From NCBI RefSeq assembly GCF_900188435.1, contig NZ_FYFA01000002.1, positions 868,001 through 932,000 on the forward strand: a DNA stretch of 64,000 nt, given 5' to 3'. Positions 27,863 to 38,258 of this stretch are shown one piece after another. The position numbers and the translations under genes are program-made. The DNA comes from Marinobacter sp. es.048 (GTDB lineage: Bacteria; Pseudomonadota; Gammaproteobacteria; Pseudomonadales; Oleiphilaceae). Each line of letters opens with the position of its first letter. The stretch's first letter is position 1. The notes below the pieces were generated by a model that saw nothing but the letters and a program-made list of their open reading frames with translations, searched no databases and was not told the origin of the DNA.

Positions 27863-29368
27863 ATGAACGCCTCTGGAACCCCGCAGTCTTGCCATGGTTT
27901 TTGCAACGACGCAATGGGACCTGATGATGCCACCACCCTTGCGGAACGGGTCCGCCGCCGGGAGATTTCGATCACGGAACTCACCCGCGCCGCCATCGCC
28001 CGCGCACAGGCTACCCAGCCGCTGATCCATGGCGTGGCATCGGCGGATTACGATCAGGCCCTCCAGACTGCTTCAAAGCTGGATGCAGCCAAACAAACCG
28101 ATTCCTATCCCCTGTTCCGCGGCGTTCCCACGCTGATCAAAGACAACACCCACGTGTCAGGCATGGCCACACGACACGGCTCCCTGGCAGTGCCTAGCGT
28201 TCCTGCGTCCGATACCAGTCCATTTGCCCAACAGCTGCTTGCCCAGGGTTTTCTGTGCCTGGGCAAGAGCACCCTGCCAGAATTCGGCTTCAACGCCACA
28301 ACCGAGCCTGCTCATGCACCGGCAACACGTAACCCGTGGAACGTGGCTTATTCCTCAGGAGCCTCCTCAGGTGGTTCAGCCGCCCTGGTCGCGGCCGGCG
28401 TGGTTCCCATTGCGCACGCCAATGACGGTGGAGGATCCATCCGGATTCCGGCCGCCTGCTGCGGGCTGGTCGGCCTTAAACCCACACGGGGACGGTTGAT
28501 AGATAACGAAGCGGCCGCCTCCCTGCCGATCAACATTATCAGCGAGGGCGTGGTGACTCGCTCGGTGCGGGATACCGCCAATTTTTTCGAGCAGGCCGAG
28601 ACTTATTACCGCAATCCCAAACTACCGGCGGTTGGCCGCATTGAGGGCCCGTCGGGCCGACCGCTGAGAATTGGTCTGGTGCTGGATTCCATCAACGGCC
28701 ACAAAACCGACGACATCACCCGACAGACCGTCGAAGAAACGGCGCTCAGGCTGGAAAAACTGGGACACCAGATTGAACCTGTTCCCGTTCCTGTGCACAG
28801 CGCCTTCCCTGATGACTTCGCCCTCTACTGGGCACTGCTGGCCTTCGGCGTCAGGGCCAACGGGAAAAAACTGCTTCACCCGGCCTTCGACAAGCACCGG
28901 ACAGACGGCCTGACCAACGGGCTCGACAAGATGTTCAGACGCCAATTCTGGCGCCTGCCCAGCGCACTCTGGCGCCTCAAACGCTCCCGGCACGACTACG
29001 CTCACGCCATGGCAGGATTCGATGCCGTGCTCACGCCGGTGCTTGGCCATACAACACCCACCCTTGGCCACCTGAGCCCCGACGTGCCTTTCGATACCCT
29101 TTTCGAACGACTGCGCGAGTATGTCAGCTTCACCCCTCTGGCGAACGCCACGGGCGCACCGGCAATCTCGCTGCCCATGGGGCACACGCCCGATCAATTG
29201 CCAGTGTCTGTTCAGTTCATGGGGCGTCACGGAGGTGAACGCACGCTACTGGATATCGCCTTCACCCTGGAAGCCAACCAGCCGTGGCCGCTGCTTTGCG
29301 ATTTCAGCCGAAACAGTCTCAGCAGTGGAGAGCGGAACGCCAGGGACTCACTGGCCAATACCGTTTGA
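27863..29368 (+). CDS. amidase-signature enzyme
   Basis: A 501-residue member of the amidase-signature superfamily, which hydrolyses C-N bonds with a Ser-cisSer-Lys triad. K93 lies in TLIKDNTH, the cis-serine is S168 in SGASSGGSAAL, and the nucleophile is S192 in GGGSIRIPA. The rest of the fold is complete (CGLVGLKPTRGR). Substrate cannot be assigned, and no GatB/GatC partner is present, so it is not the tRNA amidotransferase. I start at 27863, because GGAGA lies 9 bases before that ATG; the ATG at 27848 is weaker. Upstream is the ATGACATGTCAT palindrome. Confidence 0.93.
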   Translation: MNASGTPQSCHGFCNDAMGPDDATTLAERVRRREISITELTRAAIARAQATQPLIHGVASADYDQALQTASKLDAAKQTDSYPLFRGVPTLIKDNTHVSGMATRHGSLAVPSVPASDTSPFAQQLLAQGFLCLGKSTLPEFGFNATTEPAHAPATRNPWNVAYSSGASSGGSAALVAAGVVPIAHANDGGGSIRIPAACCGLVGLKPTRGRLIDNEAAASLPINIISEGVVTRSVRDTANFFEQAETYYRNPKLPAVGRIEGPSGRPLRIGLVLDSINGHKTDDITRQTVEETALRLEKLGHQIEPVPVPVHSAFPDDFALYWALLAFGVRANGKKLLHPAFDKHRTDGLTNGLDKMFRRQFWRLPSALWRLKRSRHDYAHAMAGFDAVLTPVLGHTTPTLGHLSPDVPFDTLFERLREYVSFTPLANATGAPAISLPMGHTPDQLPVSVQFMGRHGGERTLLDIAFTLEANQPWPLLCDFSRNSLSSGERNARDSLANTV

Positions 29369-29483
29369 AGTTGGACACTTATAAGAACAGCTGCCATATT
29401 CTTTAGGAAGCTCAGGGATCAACTTAACTCTCCACCGAACCGAGACTTGGGGCCGTTCGTATTTCAAGTAAAGGGACAACACA

Positions 29484-31364
29484 TTGAGCCCGGCCATGCG
29501 TGACAGTGAAGTCCTCGTGACCCACCACAAGGCGCTGATGGAGCTGAGCCACAATACCAGCTTTATCGAGATGCCCCGCCCCCGGAAGCTGGCAGCCCTA
29601 ATGGAGCTTTGCACTCGGCTATTGGGCGTGAAGCGGGCGAGTGTCTGGCTGTTTCCTCCGGAACGTGACCGGATCACCTGCGAGCGGCTGCACGACAAAG
29701 AGCTTCCCGGTTGCAACAGCTGCGTTGCGCAGAATGGCGCAGAGTTCAACCTGTTCCGCTCAGATCACCCCGAATACTTCCGCGCCATCACCGAAGAGCG
29801 GGTCATTGCCGTGGACGATGCCCACAATGATTTCCGTACCCGTTCTTTCGACCGCGACTATCTTTCTGTGCAGAACATCCACTCCATGCTCGACGCGCCC
29901 ATTTTTGACGGCGAACAACTCAGCGGGGTTGTCTGCCTCGAGTCGGGTGTGCGCCGTGACTGGTCGGTCCCGGATATCTCCCTGGCTGCCGCCATCGCGG
30001 ACACGATCAGCCTCATGAACACCCATGAGGCATGGCTGAGATCCAAACGGGCCCTGGAATACGTCAGTCGCTACGACTCCCTCACCGGCCTCGCCAACAT
30101 TGATTCGCTGCGCGACCGGCTGAACCATCTGGTGCGCAAGATCAAACGTCGGGGGACCGGCAGTCTGGCCCTGCTCTGGATCGACGTTGACCGGCTGAAA
30201 ACCATCAACGATGGTCTGGGGCCCCAGGCAGGGGATCAGGTCATTGCCGATATTGGCCAGCGCCTGCAAGAAATCCAGTTGGCGGGTAAAGACTTCCTGG
30301 CGCGCATTGGCGGGGATGAGTTTGCTCTGGTCATTCGCAACTACACCCTGCCGAGCTTTCTGGATGAAGTGATCCGGGAGATCCAGGGCCGTATTCGCCA
30401 GTCGATCCGGATATCCGACCAGGATCTGAATGTCAGCGCCAGTATGGGCATCTGCCACTTCCCGGGCGATTGCCACGAGCCAGAGGAACTGCTTAGAGGT
30501 GCAGAAGCTGCCATGTACCATGCAAAACGGCAGGGGGGGGACCGTTCCACTCTGTTCGATTCGGAAATCCAGATGACAGCCCGCTCCCGGTTTGCGCTGG
30601 AAAGCGAACTGCGGGAAACACTCAAAACCGATGGCCTGGATGTCTTCTACCAGCCAATTATGGACCGCACGGGAACTCAGCTGGAAAGCGCAGAGGCCCT
30701 GGTTCGCTGGCAGCACCCGCAGCGTGGCAGGCTGTCGCCGATTGAATTTCTGGACGTAGCTCGCAGCGCCGGGCTGATGTATGAACTGGGAGCCTGTGTC
30801 CTGAAAAGCGTCTGCGCAGACTGGCGCGACGCGAAAGACCGGAACATCCTGATGTCTACAGTCTCCGTCAACCTGTCAGCCGAGCAGGTATTGGTCCCAG
30901 AGTTACCTGAGCTGGTAAAGGAGATCTGCCAAAACCAGGATATGCCGGTCAGTGCACTGCAGTTCGAAGTGACGGAAGACTCAATCCAGGGCGATTTCAG
31001 CGTAATCGGCAGGGTTCTGGAGCAGCTGGTAGAGGCTGGCGCCGAGCTCGCCATCGACGATTTTGGCACCGGTTACTCATCGCTCTCCCGGCTCAAGAGC
31101 CTGCCCTTCTCCCGGATCAAGATCGACCGCTCGTTTATCAATAATCTTCCGGATGACGAGAACGACTGTGCCATTACCCTGTCGATTATCGGTCTGGCCA
31201 GAGGTCTCGGCTTGTCAGTGGTCGCGGAAGGCGTGGAAAGCGAAGCCCATGAAGCCTGGCTGTTCGAAAAAGGCTGCGACTACCTTCAGGGCTACCGTTA
31301 CAGCAAACCGCTTCCCTATTCGGAATTTATCAACCGCTATCTCCCAGGCGGATCCGGCAGTTGA
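29484..31364 (+). CDS. GAF-GGDEF-EAL cyclic-di-GMP protein
   Basis: A 626-residue cytoplasmic c-di-GMP enzyme. A GAF domain spans about 20-180, followed by GGDEF (about 195-355) with an intact GGDEF at 276-280, and EAL (about 375-620) with E404-A405-L406 in AEALVRW plus DDFGTGYSSL and KIDRSF. Both active-site motifs are intact, so either synthesis or hydrolysis is possible; the GAF ligand is unknown. A run of eight G at 30533-30540 lies at the end of the GGDEF domain. The frame begins with TTG at 29484, which has AAGGG 9 bases upstream; ATG at 29496 is the alternative. The 3' end overlaps the convergent truC gene by 28 bases. Confidence 0.95.
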   Translation: MSPAMRDSEVLVTHHKALMELSHNTSFIEMPRPRKLAALMELCTRLLGVKRASVWLFPPERDRITCERLHDKELPGCNSCVAQNGAEFNLFRSDHPEYFRAITEERVIAVDDAHNDFRTRSFDRDYLSVQNIHSMLDAPIFDGEQLSGVVCLESGVRRDWSVPDISLAAAIADTISLMNTHEAWLRSKRALEYVSRYDSLTGLANIDSLRDRLNHLVRKIKRRGTGSLALLWIDVDRLKTINDGLGPQAGDQVIADIGQRLQEIQLAGKDFLARIGGDEFALVIRNYTLPSFLDEVIREIQGRIRQSIRISDQDLNVSASMGICHFPGDCHEPEELLRGAEAAMYHAKRQGGDRSTLFDSEIQMTARSRFALESELRETLKTDGLDVFYQPIMDRTGTQLESAEALVRWQHPQRGRLSPIEFLDVARSAGLMYELGACVLKSVCADWRDAKDRNILMSTVSVNLSAEQVLVPELPELVKEICQNQDMPVSALQFEVTEDSIQGDFSVIGRVLEQLVEAGAELAIDDFGTGYSSLSRLKSLPFSRIKIDRSFINNLPDDENDCAITLSIIGLARGLGLSVVAEGVESEAHEAWLFEKGCDYLQGYRYSKPLPYSEFINRYLPGGSGS

Positions 31365-32080
31365 AACCCTTGAAATACCGATAACACTTCAAGGAAGCTT
31401 TCCTCCGGTGGGGCACTGATCGTAAGTGGCTCACTGGAAGCGGGATGACGAAAAGCCATGCCTGTCGCCGCCAGCATCAAACGCCCCTTACCAAAACGTT
31501 CGGCGAAGTAACGGTTGTGCCGGCCGCGGCCGTGATTGGCATCGCCAATAATCGGGTGATTGATGTGCTTCATGTGCCTGCGTAACTGATGCTTCCGACC
31601 TGTTTTCGGGCACAATTCGACAACCGCGTAGCGACTGGTCGGGTATTTTTCGATCTCTACGGGTATCTCGGTAGTCGCCAGCGTGCGGTAGTAAGTATGA
31701 GCGTCCCGCACAGGCTGCTCCTCACCTTTCAGGCGCCGGTCCTCCGGTTCCTCTCTCAGGGGATAATCAATCTCCCCTTGCTCCGGCGGCCAGCCACGCA
31801 CCATGGCCAGGTAGGTTTTTGCCACCTCGCCGGCCATCATCGCCATACCCAGTGTGCGGGCCGTATCGCTGTCCCGGGCAAACACCAGGATACCGGAGGT
31901 CGGACGGTCCAGGCGGTGCACCGGATAAACATGCTGCCCCCCGTTAAGCGCCCGGGCGTATTGCAAAGCAAACTCGGTTTCATGTTTGTCGATGGGGCTT
32001 CGGTGTACCATCAGCCCGGCTGGTTTGTGGACGATCAGAAGGTAATCGTCCCGATAAAGAACACTTAGTGGATTGCCCAT
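31337..32080 (-). CDS. truC: RluA-family pseudouridine synthase, TruC type
   Basis: A 247-residue pseudouridine synthase. The catalytic aspartate lies in VHRLDRPTSGILVF, and KTGRKHQLRRHMKHINHPIIGD is the conserved C-terminal RNA-contact region seen in blocks. There is no S4 domain and the protein starts directly with LYRDDYLLIVHKPAG, which fits TruC, the enzyme that modifies uridine 65 of tRNAs, better than RluC or RluD. Its final 28 bases overlap the end of the GGDEF-EAL gene on the opposite strand. Confidence 0.85.
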   Translation of the reverse strand: MGNPLSVLYRDDYLLIVHKPAGLMVHRSPIDKHETEFALQYARALNGGQHVYPVHRLDRPTSGILVFARDSDTARTLGMAMMAGEVAKTYLAMVRGWPPEQGEIDYPLREEPEDRRLKGEEQPVRDAHTYYRTLATTEIPVEIEKYPTSRYAVVELCPKTGRKHQLRRHMKHINHPIIGDANHGRGRHNRYFAERFGKGRLMLAATGMAFRHPASSEPLTISAPPEESFLEVLSVFQGFQLPDPPGR

Positions 32081-32125
32081 CAGAAGCCTGTCATAAAAAA
32101 TTCATAAACGGATCGATATTAAACC

Positions 32126-32152
32126 TAATGGTTTCAGTTGCCATGCCGACTT
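32126..32152 (+). promoter_or_regulatory. candidate sigma28 (FliA) promoter of the chemoreceptor
   Basis: TAAT, 15 bases, then GCCGACTT at 32145-32152 approximates the flagellar consensus TAAA-N15-GCCGATAA. It lies 70 bases before the chemoreceptor start, where a class III motility promoter would be expected. Confidence 0.45.
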
Positions 32153-32222
32153 TATATTAAGCAAATACTAAAAAACGCCACGACAAACGATCTGTCACCC
32201 ACAACTTTTTCGGAAAGTATCG

Positions 32223-33848
32223 ATGAGCTGGTATTCCAAAAGCATTCTCAACCGGGTTCTCCTGGTCGTTCTAACCGCCAATCTGACTGTCGCAGCGGTG
32301 GCGGTCATCTACCTGAACTTCTCCCTTAAAGTCAAAGACGATTTCAACGACCTGGTCAGCAACCGCATGGTCACGGCGCTCGAATCCCAGGATGTGCTTT
32401 CGGATTTCAAGACCCAGGTTCAGGAGTGGAAAAACGTTCTGATCCGGGGATCAGACCCGGACCAGCTGGACAAATACTGGGGCCGGTTTCAGAAGCGCGA
32501 AGCGTCCATTCAGAGCCAGCTTGATGACCTGATTCCGCAGATTCAGGAGCCCCAGGCAAAGTCCTTGATGTCCGATTTCAAGAAGGCACACCGGGAAATG
32601 GGACGAGCTTACCGCAAGGGGTTCGAGGCATTCACCCGCTCTGGATTCGATCCGAACGCAGGCGATGTCGCGGTTCAGGGGATCGACCGTGAACCCGCCA
32701 GGTTGATTGAAGATGCTGCAACCGCGGTTCGGGAAGACAGCCTTGCCAGGGCCGGCACCCTTAACTCCATTGTAACCGAGCGCAGCTGGCTGGTGGCAGG
32801 TCTTCTGATCGCCGCCATCATTCTTGGCACCATAGCCCTGATCGTGATCCTGCTGTCGAGTGTGGTTCGTCCCGCGCAGAAACTCACCTTGCAGATCTCC
32901 CGTCTGGGCGAGGGAGACCTTTCGGATCCGGTCACGATGCAACGCTCCGACGAATTGGGCCAACTGGCCAATGCTGCCCGAAACCTGCACCGCTTTCTCA
33001 GCGATACCGGAACCCAGCTTAGCGAGAATGCCCGGCAACTGAACGATACCGGAGAGCTGATCGGCCAGAACGCCGACAGCGTCGTTAGCCAGTCCGACCT
33101 GGCTCACCAGCGTATCGACCAGATCGCTACAGCCATGAATGAAATGTCGGCCACCGCCGAAGACGTGGCCAGTCACGCCGCCTCGGTAGCAACGGAGGTA
33201 AGTCAGACTTCCGCTGAAACCGCCAACGCGGACACCCAGATCAATAAGGCGACAGAAAGCATGCGCCGTCTGACGGACCAGATCCGCAGCTCCTCTGAAA
33301 CAGTCAACCAACTCGCCAACGATGGAAAAAAGGTGGGTAACGTCATGCAGGTCATCCGCGAGATTGCGGACCAGACCAACCTGTTGGCGCTGAACGCCGC
33401 CATTGAGGCGGCCCGCGCGGGTGAGGCAGGACGCGGTTTCGCTGTTGTCGCCGATGAGGTCCGCAATCTGGCGGCAAAAACTCAGGAAGCGACTGTTGAG
33501 ATCGACCAGATCATCAGTGCCATCGGCGGGGCCTCCCAGGATGCCACCGAATTCATGCAGGCCTCGGGCGTAGTGGCTCAGGAAAGCAGTGAGGCAGTTG
33601 AAGCGGTGCGCAACACCCTGGCTGAAATCAACCGTCGGATGGTCAGCATCAATGATGCAACCACCCAGGTAGCGACCGCAGCCGAAGAGCAGACCAGTGT
33701 CTGTGAAGACATCAACCGCAATGTCACCGATGTGGCAGAAACGTCAGAGGCCATGCACCAGGCAGCTGAGAACAACCTGCGCACCGTGCCCGAACTGGAA
33801 GCCATGGCAAGCCGGGCCCAGGAGTTGGCGAACCGGATCAGGCACTAA
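32223..33848 (+). CDS. methyl-accepting chemotaxis protein
   Basis: A 541-residue chemoreceptor. TM1 is at about 11-31, a compact helical ligand-binding region of about 155 residues follows, TM2 ([20 protein letters not shown]) is near 187-210 and a HAMP region follows. The signalling tip is the invariant [20 protein letters not shown] with [15 protein letters not shown] after it. No C-terminal pentapeptide for CheR tethering is visible; it ends ELANRIRH. A sigma28-like promoter is upstream. The last 4 bases overlap the convergent RND gene. Confidence 0.95.
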   Translation: MSWYSKSILNRVLLVVLTANLTVAAVAVIYLNFSLKVKDDFNDLVSNRMVTALESQDVLSDFKTQVQEWKNVLIRGSDPDQLDKYWGRFQKREASIQSQLDDLIPQIQEPQAKSLMSDFKKAHREMGRAYRKGFEAFTRSGFDPNAGDVAVQGIDREPARLIEDAATAVREDSLARAGTLNSIVTERSWLVAGLLIAAIILGTIALIVILLSSVVRPAQKLTLQISRLGEGDLSDPVTMQRSDELGQLANAARNLHRFLSDTGTQLSENARQLNDTGELIGQNADSVVSQSDLAHQRIDQIATAMNEMSATAEDVASHAASVATEVSQTSAETANADTQINKATESMRRLTDQIRSSSETVNQLANDGKKVGNVMQVIREIADQTNLLALNAAIEAARAGEAGRGFAVVADEVRNLAAKTQEATVEIDQIISAIGGASQDATEFMQASGVVAQESSEAVEAVRNTLAEINRRMVSINDATTQVATAAEEQTSVCEDINRNVTDVAETSEAMHQAAENNLRTVPELEAMASRAQELANRIRH

Positions 33849-36800
33849 ACGCGGCGAAACCGGCTGGTTAGCCTCCCGAAGGCCTGGCCAGCCCGATTAC
33901 CCAGCACCAGCAATGACGGCGTCAGCAACAGCGTCAGCACGGTGGCGAATGCCAGCCCGCCGGCGATGGCACTGGACAGCTGTGTCCACCACTGGGTTGA
34001 TGGTGCACCAAGACCCAGGGAGGGAGTCAGAAGGTCCACATTGACGCTCAAAACCATGGGCATCAGGCCCAGCACGGTGGTTATGGCTGTGAGCATTACC
34101 GGCCGCAGACGCAGGCAGCCGGTCTCCAGGGCGGCCTCGTAGGCCTCAACACCATCCTTGCGCATCTGGTTGTAGGTATCGATGAGAATGATGTTGTTGT
34201 TCACCACAATGCCCGCCAGGGCAATGGTGCCCATACCCACCATCACAATGCCAAAGGACTGTCCGTTCACCAGCAGGCCCAGCAGGACTCCGGCCGTCGA
34301 CAGCACAATGGCCGAAAGAATCAGGAAAGTCTGGTACAACGAATTGAACTGGGTCACCAGTATCAGCAGCATAAGGCCAATGGCCACCAGAAAGGCTGTG
34401 GCCAGGAAGTTGGATGCCTGCTGCTGATCTTCATTCTCGCCGGCAAATGTCACCGAAATGCCCTCCGGTGGTTCTGGCATTTCAGCTTGCAGAGCGCGCA
34501 GCAGCTCATCCACACGTCGACCCTGCGCCAGATCCGACTTGATAGTCACCGTGCGCTGGCCATCCACCCGAACAATGCTGTTGGTCTTGTCACCCGGGCG
34601 CAAATCCACGAACTCCGAGAGCGGAACCTGGCCGCGACGGGTGTGAATGGTTTGCCGCTGCAGATGATCCAGTTCCCGCCAGTTGTTGGGCACCCGCACC
34701 ACAATGTCCACTTCATCGCGCACGTCTTCCGGGCGATAGGTGGCCAGCCTCAAACCATTTGTCACCAGACGCACGGCACTGCCGATACCCAGCACATCGG
34801 TACCAAAGCGGGCAGCGGCTTCCCGGTCAACCTGCAGCCGCCACTCGATACCCGGCAGGCTCCGGTCGTCTTCGATGTCCACGAAGCCACCCAGCTCACG
34901 CATGCGGTCTTTGATTTCGTCCACGTAGCCATTGAGACTGTTCGCCTCCCGGCTGCTCACCTGCAGCTCTATAGGTTTGCCTTCTGCGGGCCCACCCTCC
35001 TGCTTGCGGAATTCCAGCTCGATGCCGGGAATATCGGAGGTCATAGCGCGGAAATCGTCCAGAATCGCACTGGCCGGACGTCGGGTGAACCAGTCGGTAA
35101 ACTGGAACTGCAAAACGCCCACCACATCCGGTGCCAGCTGGGAACCGGCGCTCACCATCGAACGGGCGTAAAGGGCCTTCACCTCGGGCATGCCTCGCAG
35201 ACGCTGCTCCACTTCGCGCACGATGGCATCCCGCTCCCACACCGAGAGATCACCACGCGCCCTCACCTGCACCTGGGCGGAATCCGGCTCCACGCTGGGA
35301 AAGAACTCCACGCCGTGGTTGAAGCGGGCGTACGCAGCATAGATCACTGCGATAACGCAGAGCACGCCGATCAACGTCAGCCCTGGTGACCTCAGCAACA
35401 GTGCCAGCACCCGCCGATAGGTCTCCATCAGGCGTCCCGGCGAATGGCCCTGCCGCGATCGCCGTCCGCCACTGGTAATGCCCAGCACGGGCAGAAAGAC
35501 CAGCGCCATTGCCAGGGAAGCAATCAGACAGATGATGACCGTCAGCGGCAGGAACTTCATGAATTCCCCCACCACACCCGGCCAGAACAGCAACGGCACG
35601 AACACCGCCAGCGTGGTTGCCGTGGAGGCAATAATGGGCCAGGCCATACGGCTGGCCGCCTCGGCCCAGGCGTGCTTTACCGTCTGCCCTTCCGACAGGT
35701 TCCGGTCCGCCAGCTCCGAGACCACGATGGCGCCATCCACCAGCATGCCCGCTACCAGAATCAGGCTGAACAGCACCACGATATTGAGCGTGAGCCCCAT
35801 GCTCCAGATCACGAGAATGCCGGTCAGGAAAGCACCTGGAATCGTCAGCCCCACCATCACCGCAGAACGCGGACCCATGGCGGCGATCACTACAATCAGA
35901 ACCAGAACGATGGCGGTAAGCACATTGTTCAGCAGATCACTGAGGATATCGCGCACTTCCTCGGATTGATCCATGATGTAGCGGATTTCAAGCGAGTCCG
36001 GCAACTGAGGCCTGGCCTCATCGATCAATTCGCGAACCTGGGCAATGGTCTCGATAATGTTGGCGCCCGAGCGCTTGGACACCTCCAGCACCAGCGCCGG
36101 CTCGCCATTGATGCGGGCAAAACCGGTCGGATCCTTGAAGGTGCGCTGGAGCATGGCCACGTCGCCAAACGTAACGACCGTGTCGCCATCCACCTTCACC
36201 GGCATGGACATCACATCTTCGATGGTTTCGATCACGCCGGGCACTTTCAGGGCCATGCGGCCGTTGCCGGTATCGAGGGAGCCTGCAGCGACCAGCTGGT
36301 TGTTGCGGGTTACGAGGGACGCCAACTGGTCAAAATCGATGCCGTAGCTCTCCAGAACCTGGGGATCGACCACGATTTCCAGCAGGTCTTCCCGATCGCC
36401 GCCAATCTCCACCTCAAGCACTTCCGGAATGGACTCGATGGCATCCTGGAACCGGCGGGCGATGGTGATCAGCTCCCGCTCCGACAGTGGCCCGGACAGA
36501 CCGACGGACAACACCGGGAACAGGGACACGTTGATTTCGTTAACCCTCGGCTCATCTGCTTCCTGAGGCAGCTTGGTGCGAGCCGTATCCACTTTCTCGC
36601 GAACATCCTGCAGCGCTTTGTCCGGATCAAACCCGGCATCGAACTCCAGCATCACCGAGGCATGCCCTTCCGAGGCCGTGCCCCGCATCTCCTTGATGCC
36701 TTCCAGGGAACGCAATTCCTGCTCCATGGGACGAACAAGAAGGCGCTCGGCGTCCTCCGGGCTGATTCCGTCCAGGGTCATGGAGACATAGATCATCGGA

Positions 36801-36928
36801 ATGGTGACGTCGGGGTTGGCTTCCTTGGGGATGGTCTGAAACGCGGCAACCCCCCCGAGAATCAGGAACAGCAGCGTCAGCAAGGTGGTCCGGCTGCGGT
36901 CGATGGCGGCAAAGATCAGTGCGCGCAT
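33845..36928 (-). CDS. RND-family efflux permease
   Basis: A 1027-residue inner-membrane proton antiporter of the RND superfamily, with twelve predicted spans and two large periplasmic loops. It starts with the usual amphipathic helix and TM1, and contains [11 protein letters not shown] and the TM4 motif [11 protein letters not shown]. Of the two adjacent acidic residues known in TM4 of AcrB, the first is kept (D398) and the second is G399; VDG variants occur in several RND subgroups, so this is a subgroup marker and not clearly a defect. The substrate is unknown. The membrane fusion gene lies 5 bases upstream; no outer-membrane channel gene is in this window. Confidence 0.95.
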   Translation of the reverse strand: MRALIFAAIDRSRTTLLTLLFLILGGVAAFQTIPKEANPDVTIPMIYVSMTLDGISPEDAERLLVRPMEQELRSLEGIKEMRGTASEGHASVMLEFDAGFDPDKALQDVREKVDTARTKLPQEADEPRVNEINVSLFPVLSVGLSGPLSERELITIARRFQDAIESIPEVLEVEIGGDREDLLEIVVDPQVLESYGIDFDQLASLVTRNNQLVAAGSLDTGNGRMALKVPGVIETIEDVMSMPVKVDGDTVVTFGDVAMLQRTFKDPTGFARINGEPALVLEVSKRSGANIIETIAQVRELIDEARPQLPDSLEIRYIMDQSEEVRDILSDLLNNVLTAIVLVLIVVIAAMGPRSAVMVGLTIPGAFLTGILVIWSMGLTLNIVVLFSLILVAGMLVDGAIVVSELADRNLSEGQTVKHAWAEAASRMAWPIIASTATTLAVFVPLLFWPGVVGEFMKFLPLTVIICLIASLAMALVFLPVLGITSGGRRSRQGHSPGRLMETYRRVLALLLRSPGLTLIGVLCVIAVIYAAYARFNHGVEFFPSVEPDSAQVQVRARGDLSVWERDAIVREVEQRLRGMPEVKALYARSMVSAGSQLAPDVVGVLQFQFTDWFTRRPASAILDDFRAMTSDIPGIELEFRKQEGGPAEGKPIELQVSSREANSLNGYVDEIKDRMRELGGFVDIEDDRSLPGIEWRLQVDREAAARFGTDVLGIGSAVRLVTNGLRLATYRPEDVRDEVDIVVRVPNNWRELDHLQRQTIHTRRGQVPLSEFVDLRPGDKTNSIVRVDGQRTVTIKSDLAQGRRVDELLRALQAEMPEPPEGISVTFAGENEDQQQASNFLATAFLVAIGLMLLILVTQFNSLYQTFLILSAIVLSTAGVLLGLLVNGQSFGIVMVGMGTIALAGIVVNNNIILIDTYNQMRKDGVEAYEAALETGCLRLRPVMLTAITTVLGLMPMVLSVNVDLLTPSLGLGAPSTQWWTQLSSAIAGGLAFATVLTLLLTPSLLVLGNRAGQAFGRLTSRFRRV

Positions 36929-36933
36929 GCGGT

Positions 36934-38016
36934 CTAGCCCCTGTCTTCAGCGGCGTCGACCGGCACGACCTGCTCACCGGTGCTCACGAACCCACCGCCC
37001 CGGGTAATCAGACGGATCTCATCCGGCAAACCGGTCACCCAGGCACCATCGGTAGACACGCTGAGTAGTTTCACTTCGCCGAACTCAACACGGTTCTCGC
37101 CGTTCACGTACTTCACTCCGGGACGACCGTCGTCACCCAGTGACAAATAGGCAGGTGAGATAAACATGGCCTGGACCTCGGGCAGTGCCACCCGCAGGCT
37201 GGCGCTGCCGCCAGCCAATCGTTTGCGATCCGGATTCTCCACCGCGATTTCCACGGCAAAACTCCGGGTTTCCGGAGAAGCGGCGCTGGCCACAAAAGTC
37301 ACGATGCCAGAGAGACGGCTGCCATCCAGCAGGTCCACACGAACCGCCTGGCCGGTTGCCACATCACCCACCGACTGCTGGGGAATCTGCGCCGTGGCTT
37401 TCAGGCGATTCACCCTCACCAGTTGAAACAAAGGTGACCCCACCTGCACCAGATCGCCGGTGTCCACCGACTTGCGATTAATGGTGCCGTCGAAAGGCGC
37501 TTCCGGGGTGAGGTGACTGATTGCCTGGCGGGCGCTGGTAAGTTCGGCATTGGCCGCAGCCAGTTCGCTTTCCAGAGCCAGGACCTCGGATTCCGCCGCA
37601 AGATTGCTGGCCCGCAGCCGGCGAGCGGCTGCAAGATCCGCCTCCAGTTTCCGGACCCGGGACTGCCAGCGCAAAACGGCTGCACTCCTGCCTTCATCGG
37701 CAATCTTAAGCAATGTCTGGCCTTCCCGGACCTGCTCTCCAAGCCCGACTGCCAGGGACTCCACCCGCCCGGGCACCTGGGCGCTCAGCATCACCGAACT
37801 CCAGGGTTCCAGCTGACCCTGGAGCATAAGCCCCGGCTCGTGGAGCCGTGCCGAAAGCGTTTCCACTTGCACGGTCGTGAGCTGATCATCGCCGCTGTCC
37901 TGACGCTCCGGCGCCTCGTCACTGGCCACCTTCACCTCGCCAGTCGCCATCCAGATCACCAGCGCAATCACGATCAGAAGTGACAGTCCGAGAGAACCCC
38001 ATTTTGCTTTCGTCAT
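36934..38016 (-). CDS. RND membrane fusion (periplasmic adaptor) protein
   Basis: A 360-residue HlyD-like adaptor. One N-terminal membrane anchor (residues 6-24, LGLSLLIVIALVIWMA) replaces a lipoprotein signal. A lipoyl half (VPGRVESLAVGLGEQVREGQTL), a short Ala/Glu-rich alpha-hairpin (about 115-165), the second lipoyl half (PFDGTINRKSVDTGDLVQVG) and a beta-barrel domain follow. It links the permease at 33845-36928 to an outer-membrane channel encoded elsewhere. I start at 38016 (MTKAKWGSLG); the open frame up to 38076 would place an implausible sequence before the anchor. Confidence 0.92.
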   Translation of the reverse strand: MTKAKWGSLGLSLLIVIALVIWMATGEVKVASDEAPERQDSGDDQLTTVQVETLSARLHEPGLMLQGQLEPWSSVMLSAQVPGRVESLAVGLGEQVREGQTLLKIADEGRSAAVLRWQSRVRKLEADLAAARRLRASNLAAESEVLALESELAAANAELTSARQAISHLTPEAPFDGTINRKSVDTGDLVQVGSPLFQLVRVNRLKATAQIPQQSVGDVATGQAVRVDLLDGSRLSGIVTFVASAASPETRSFAVEIAVENPDRKRLAGGSASLRVALPEVQAMFISPAYLSLGDDGRPGVKYVNGENRVEFGEVKLLSVSTDGAWVTGLPDEIRLITRGGGFVSTGEQVVPVDAAEDRG

Positions 38017-38070
38017 TGAATGCTCACTGTTCCTGAATCGAGGGTGGCAGAAAAAACCGGCAATTAACGG

Positions 38071-38100
38071 TTGCATCCGGCTAAAAACGTGGGGTAGATT
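38071..38100 (+). promoter_or_regulatory. candidate promoter of the ilvGM leader transcript
   Basis: TTGCAT at 38071-38076 and TAGATT at 38095-38100 are separated by 18 bases. Transcription would begin about 38 bases before the leader-peptide ATG, a normal distance for an attenuator leader. Confidence 0.4.
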
Positions 38101-38144
38101 CTACACAGAATCTTTTTACGAATTCAGAGCAGACTGTCGATTTT

Positions 38145-38237
38145 ATGAATCTCAACGCAGTGATTGTCCTTGTGAAGCTAGTCCTGGTGGTCGTGGTACC
38201 GTCCGGGGGCTTCTGCGTGGACAAGCGGGTGAGATAG
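38145..38237 (+). CDS. ilvG leader peptide (attenuator)
   Basis: A 30-residue reading frame from ATG at 38145 to TAG at 38235. Ten of its residues are valine, four are leucine and one is isoleucine, including the uninterrupted run V-L-V-V-V-V at residues 13-18. It lies directly before a strong terminator and ilvG. This is the classical composition of a leader whose translation speed reports the supply of charged branched-chain tRNAs. The peptide itself presumably has no other function. Confidence 0.85.
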   Translation: MNLNAVIVLVKLVLVVVVPSGGFCVDKRVR

Positions 38238-38258
38238 CGACAAACCTGACAAGACACC

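Noticed and set aside
35444..36937. Long open frame antisense to the RND permease
   Set aside because: His/Gln-rich product typical of reverse reading of a membrane protein; no start signal.
38096..38117. AGATTCT/AGAATCT hairpin with T run as a terminator before ilvG
   Set aside because: Only seven weak base pairs and it overlaps the likely promoter start region; the real terminator is at 38259-38300.
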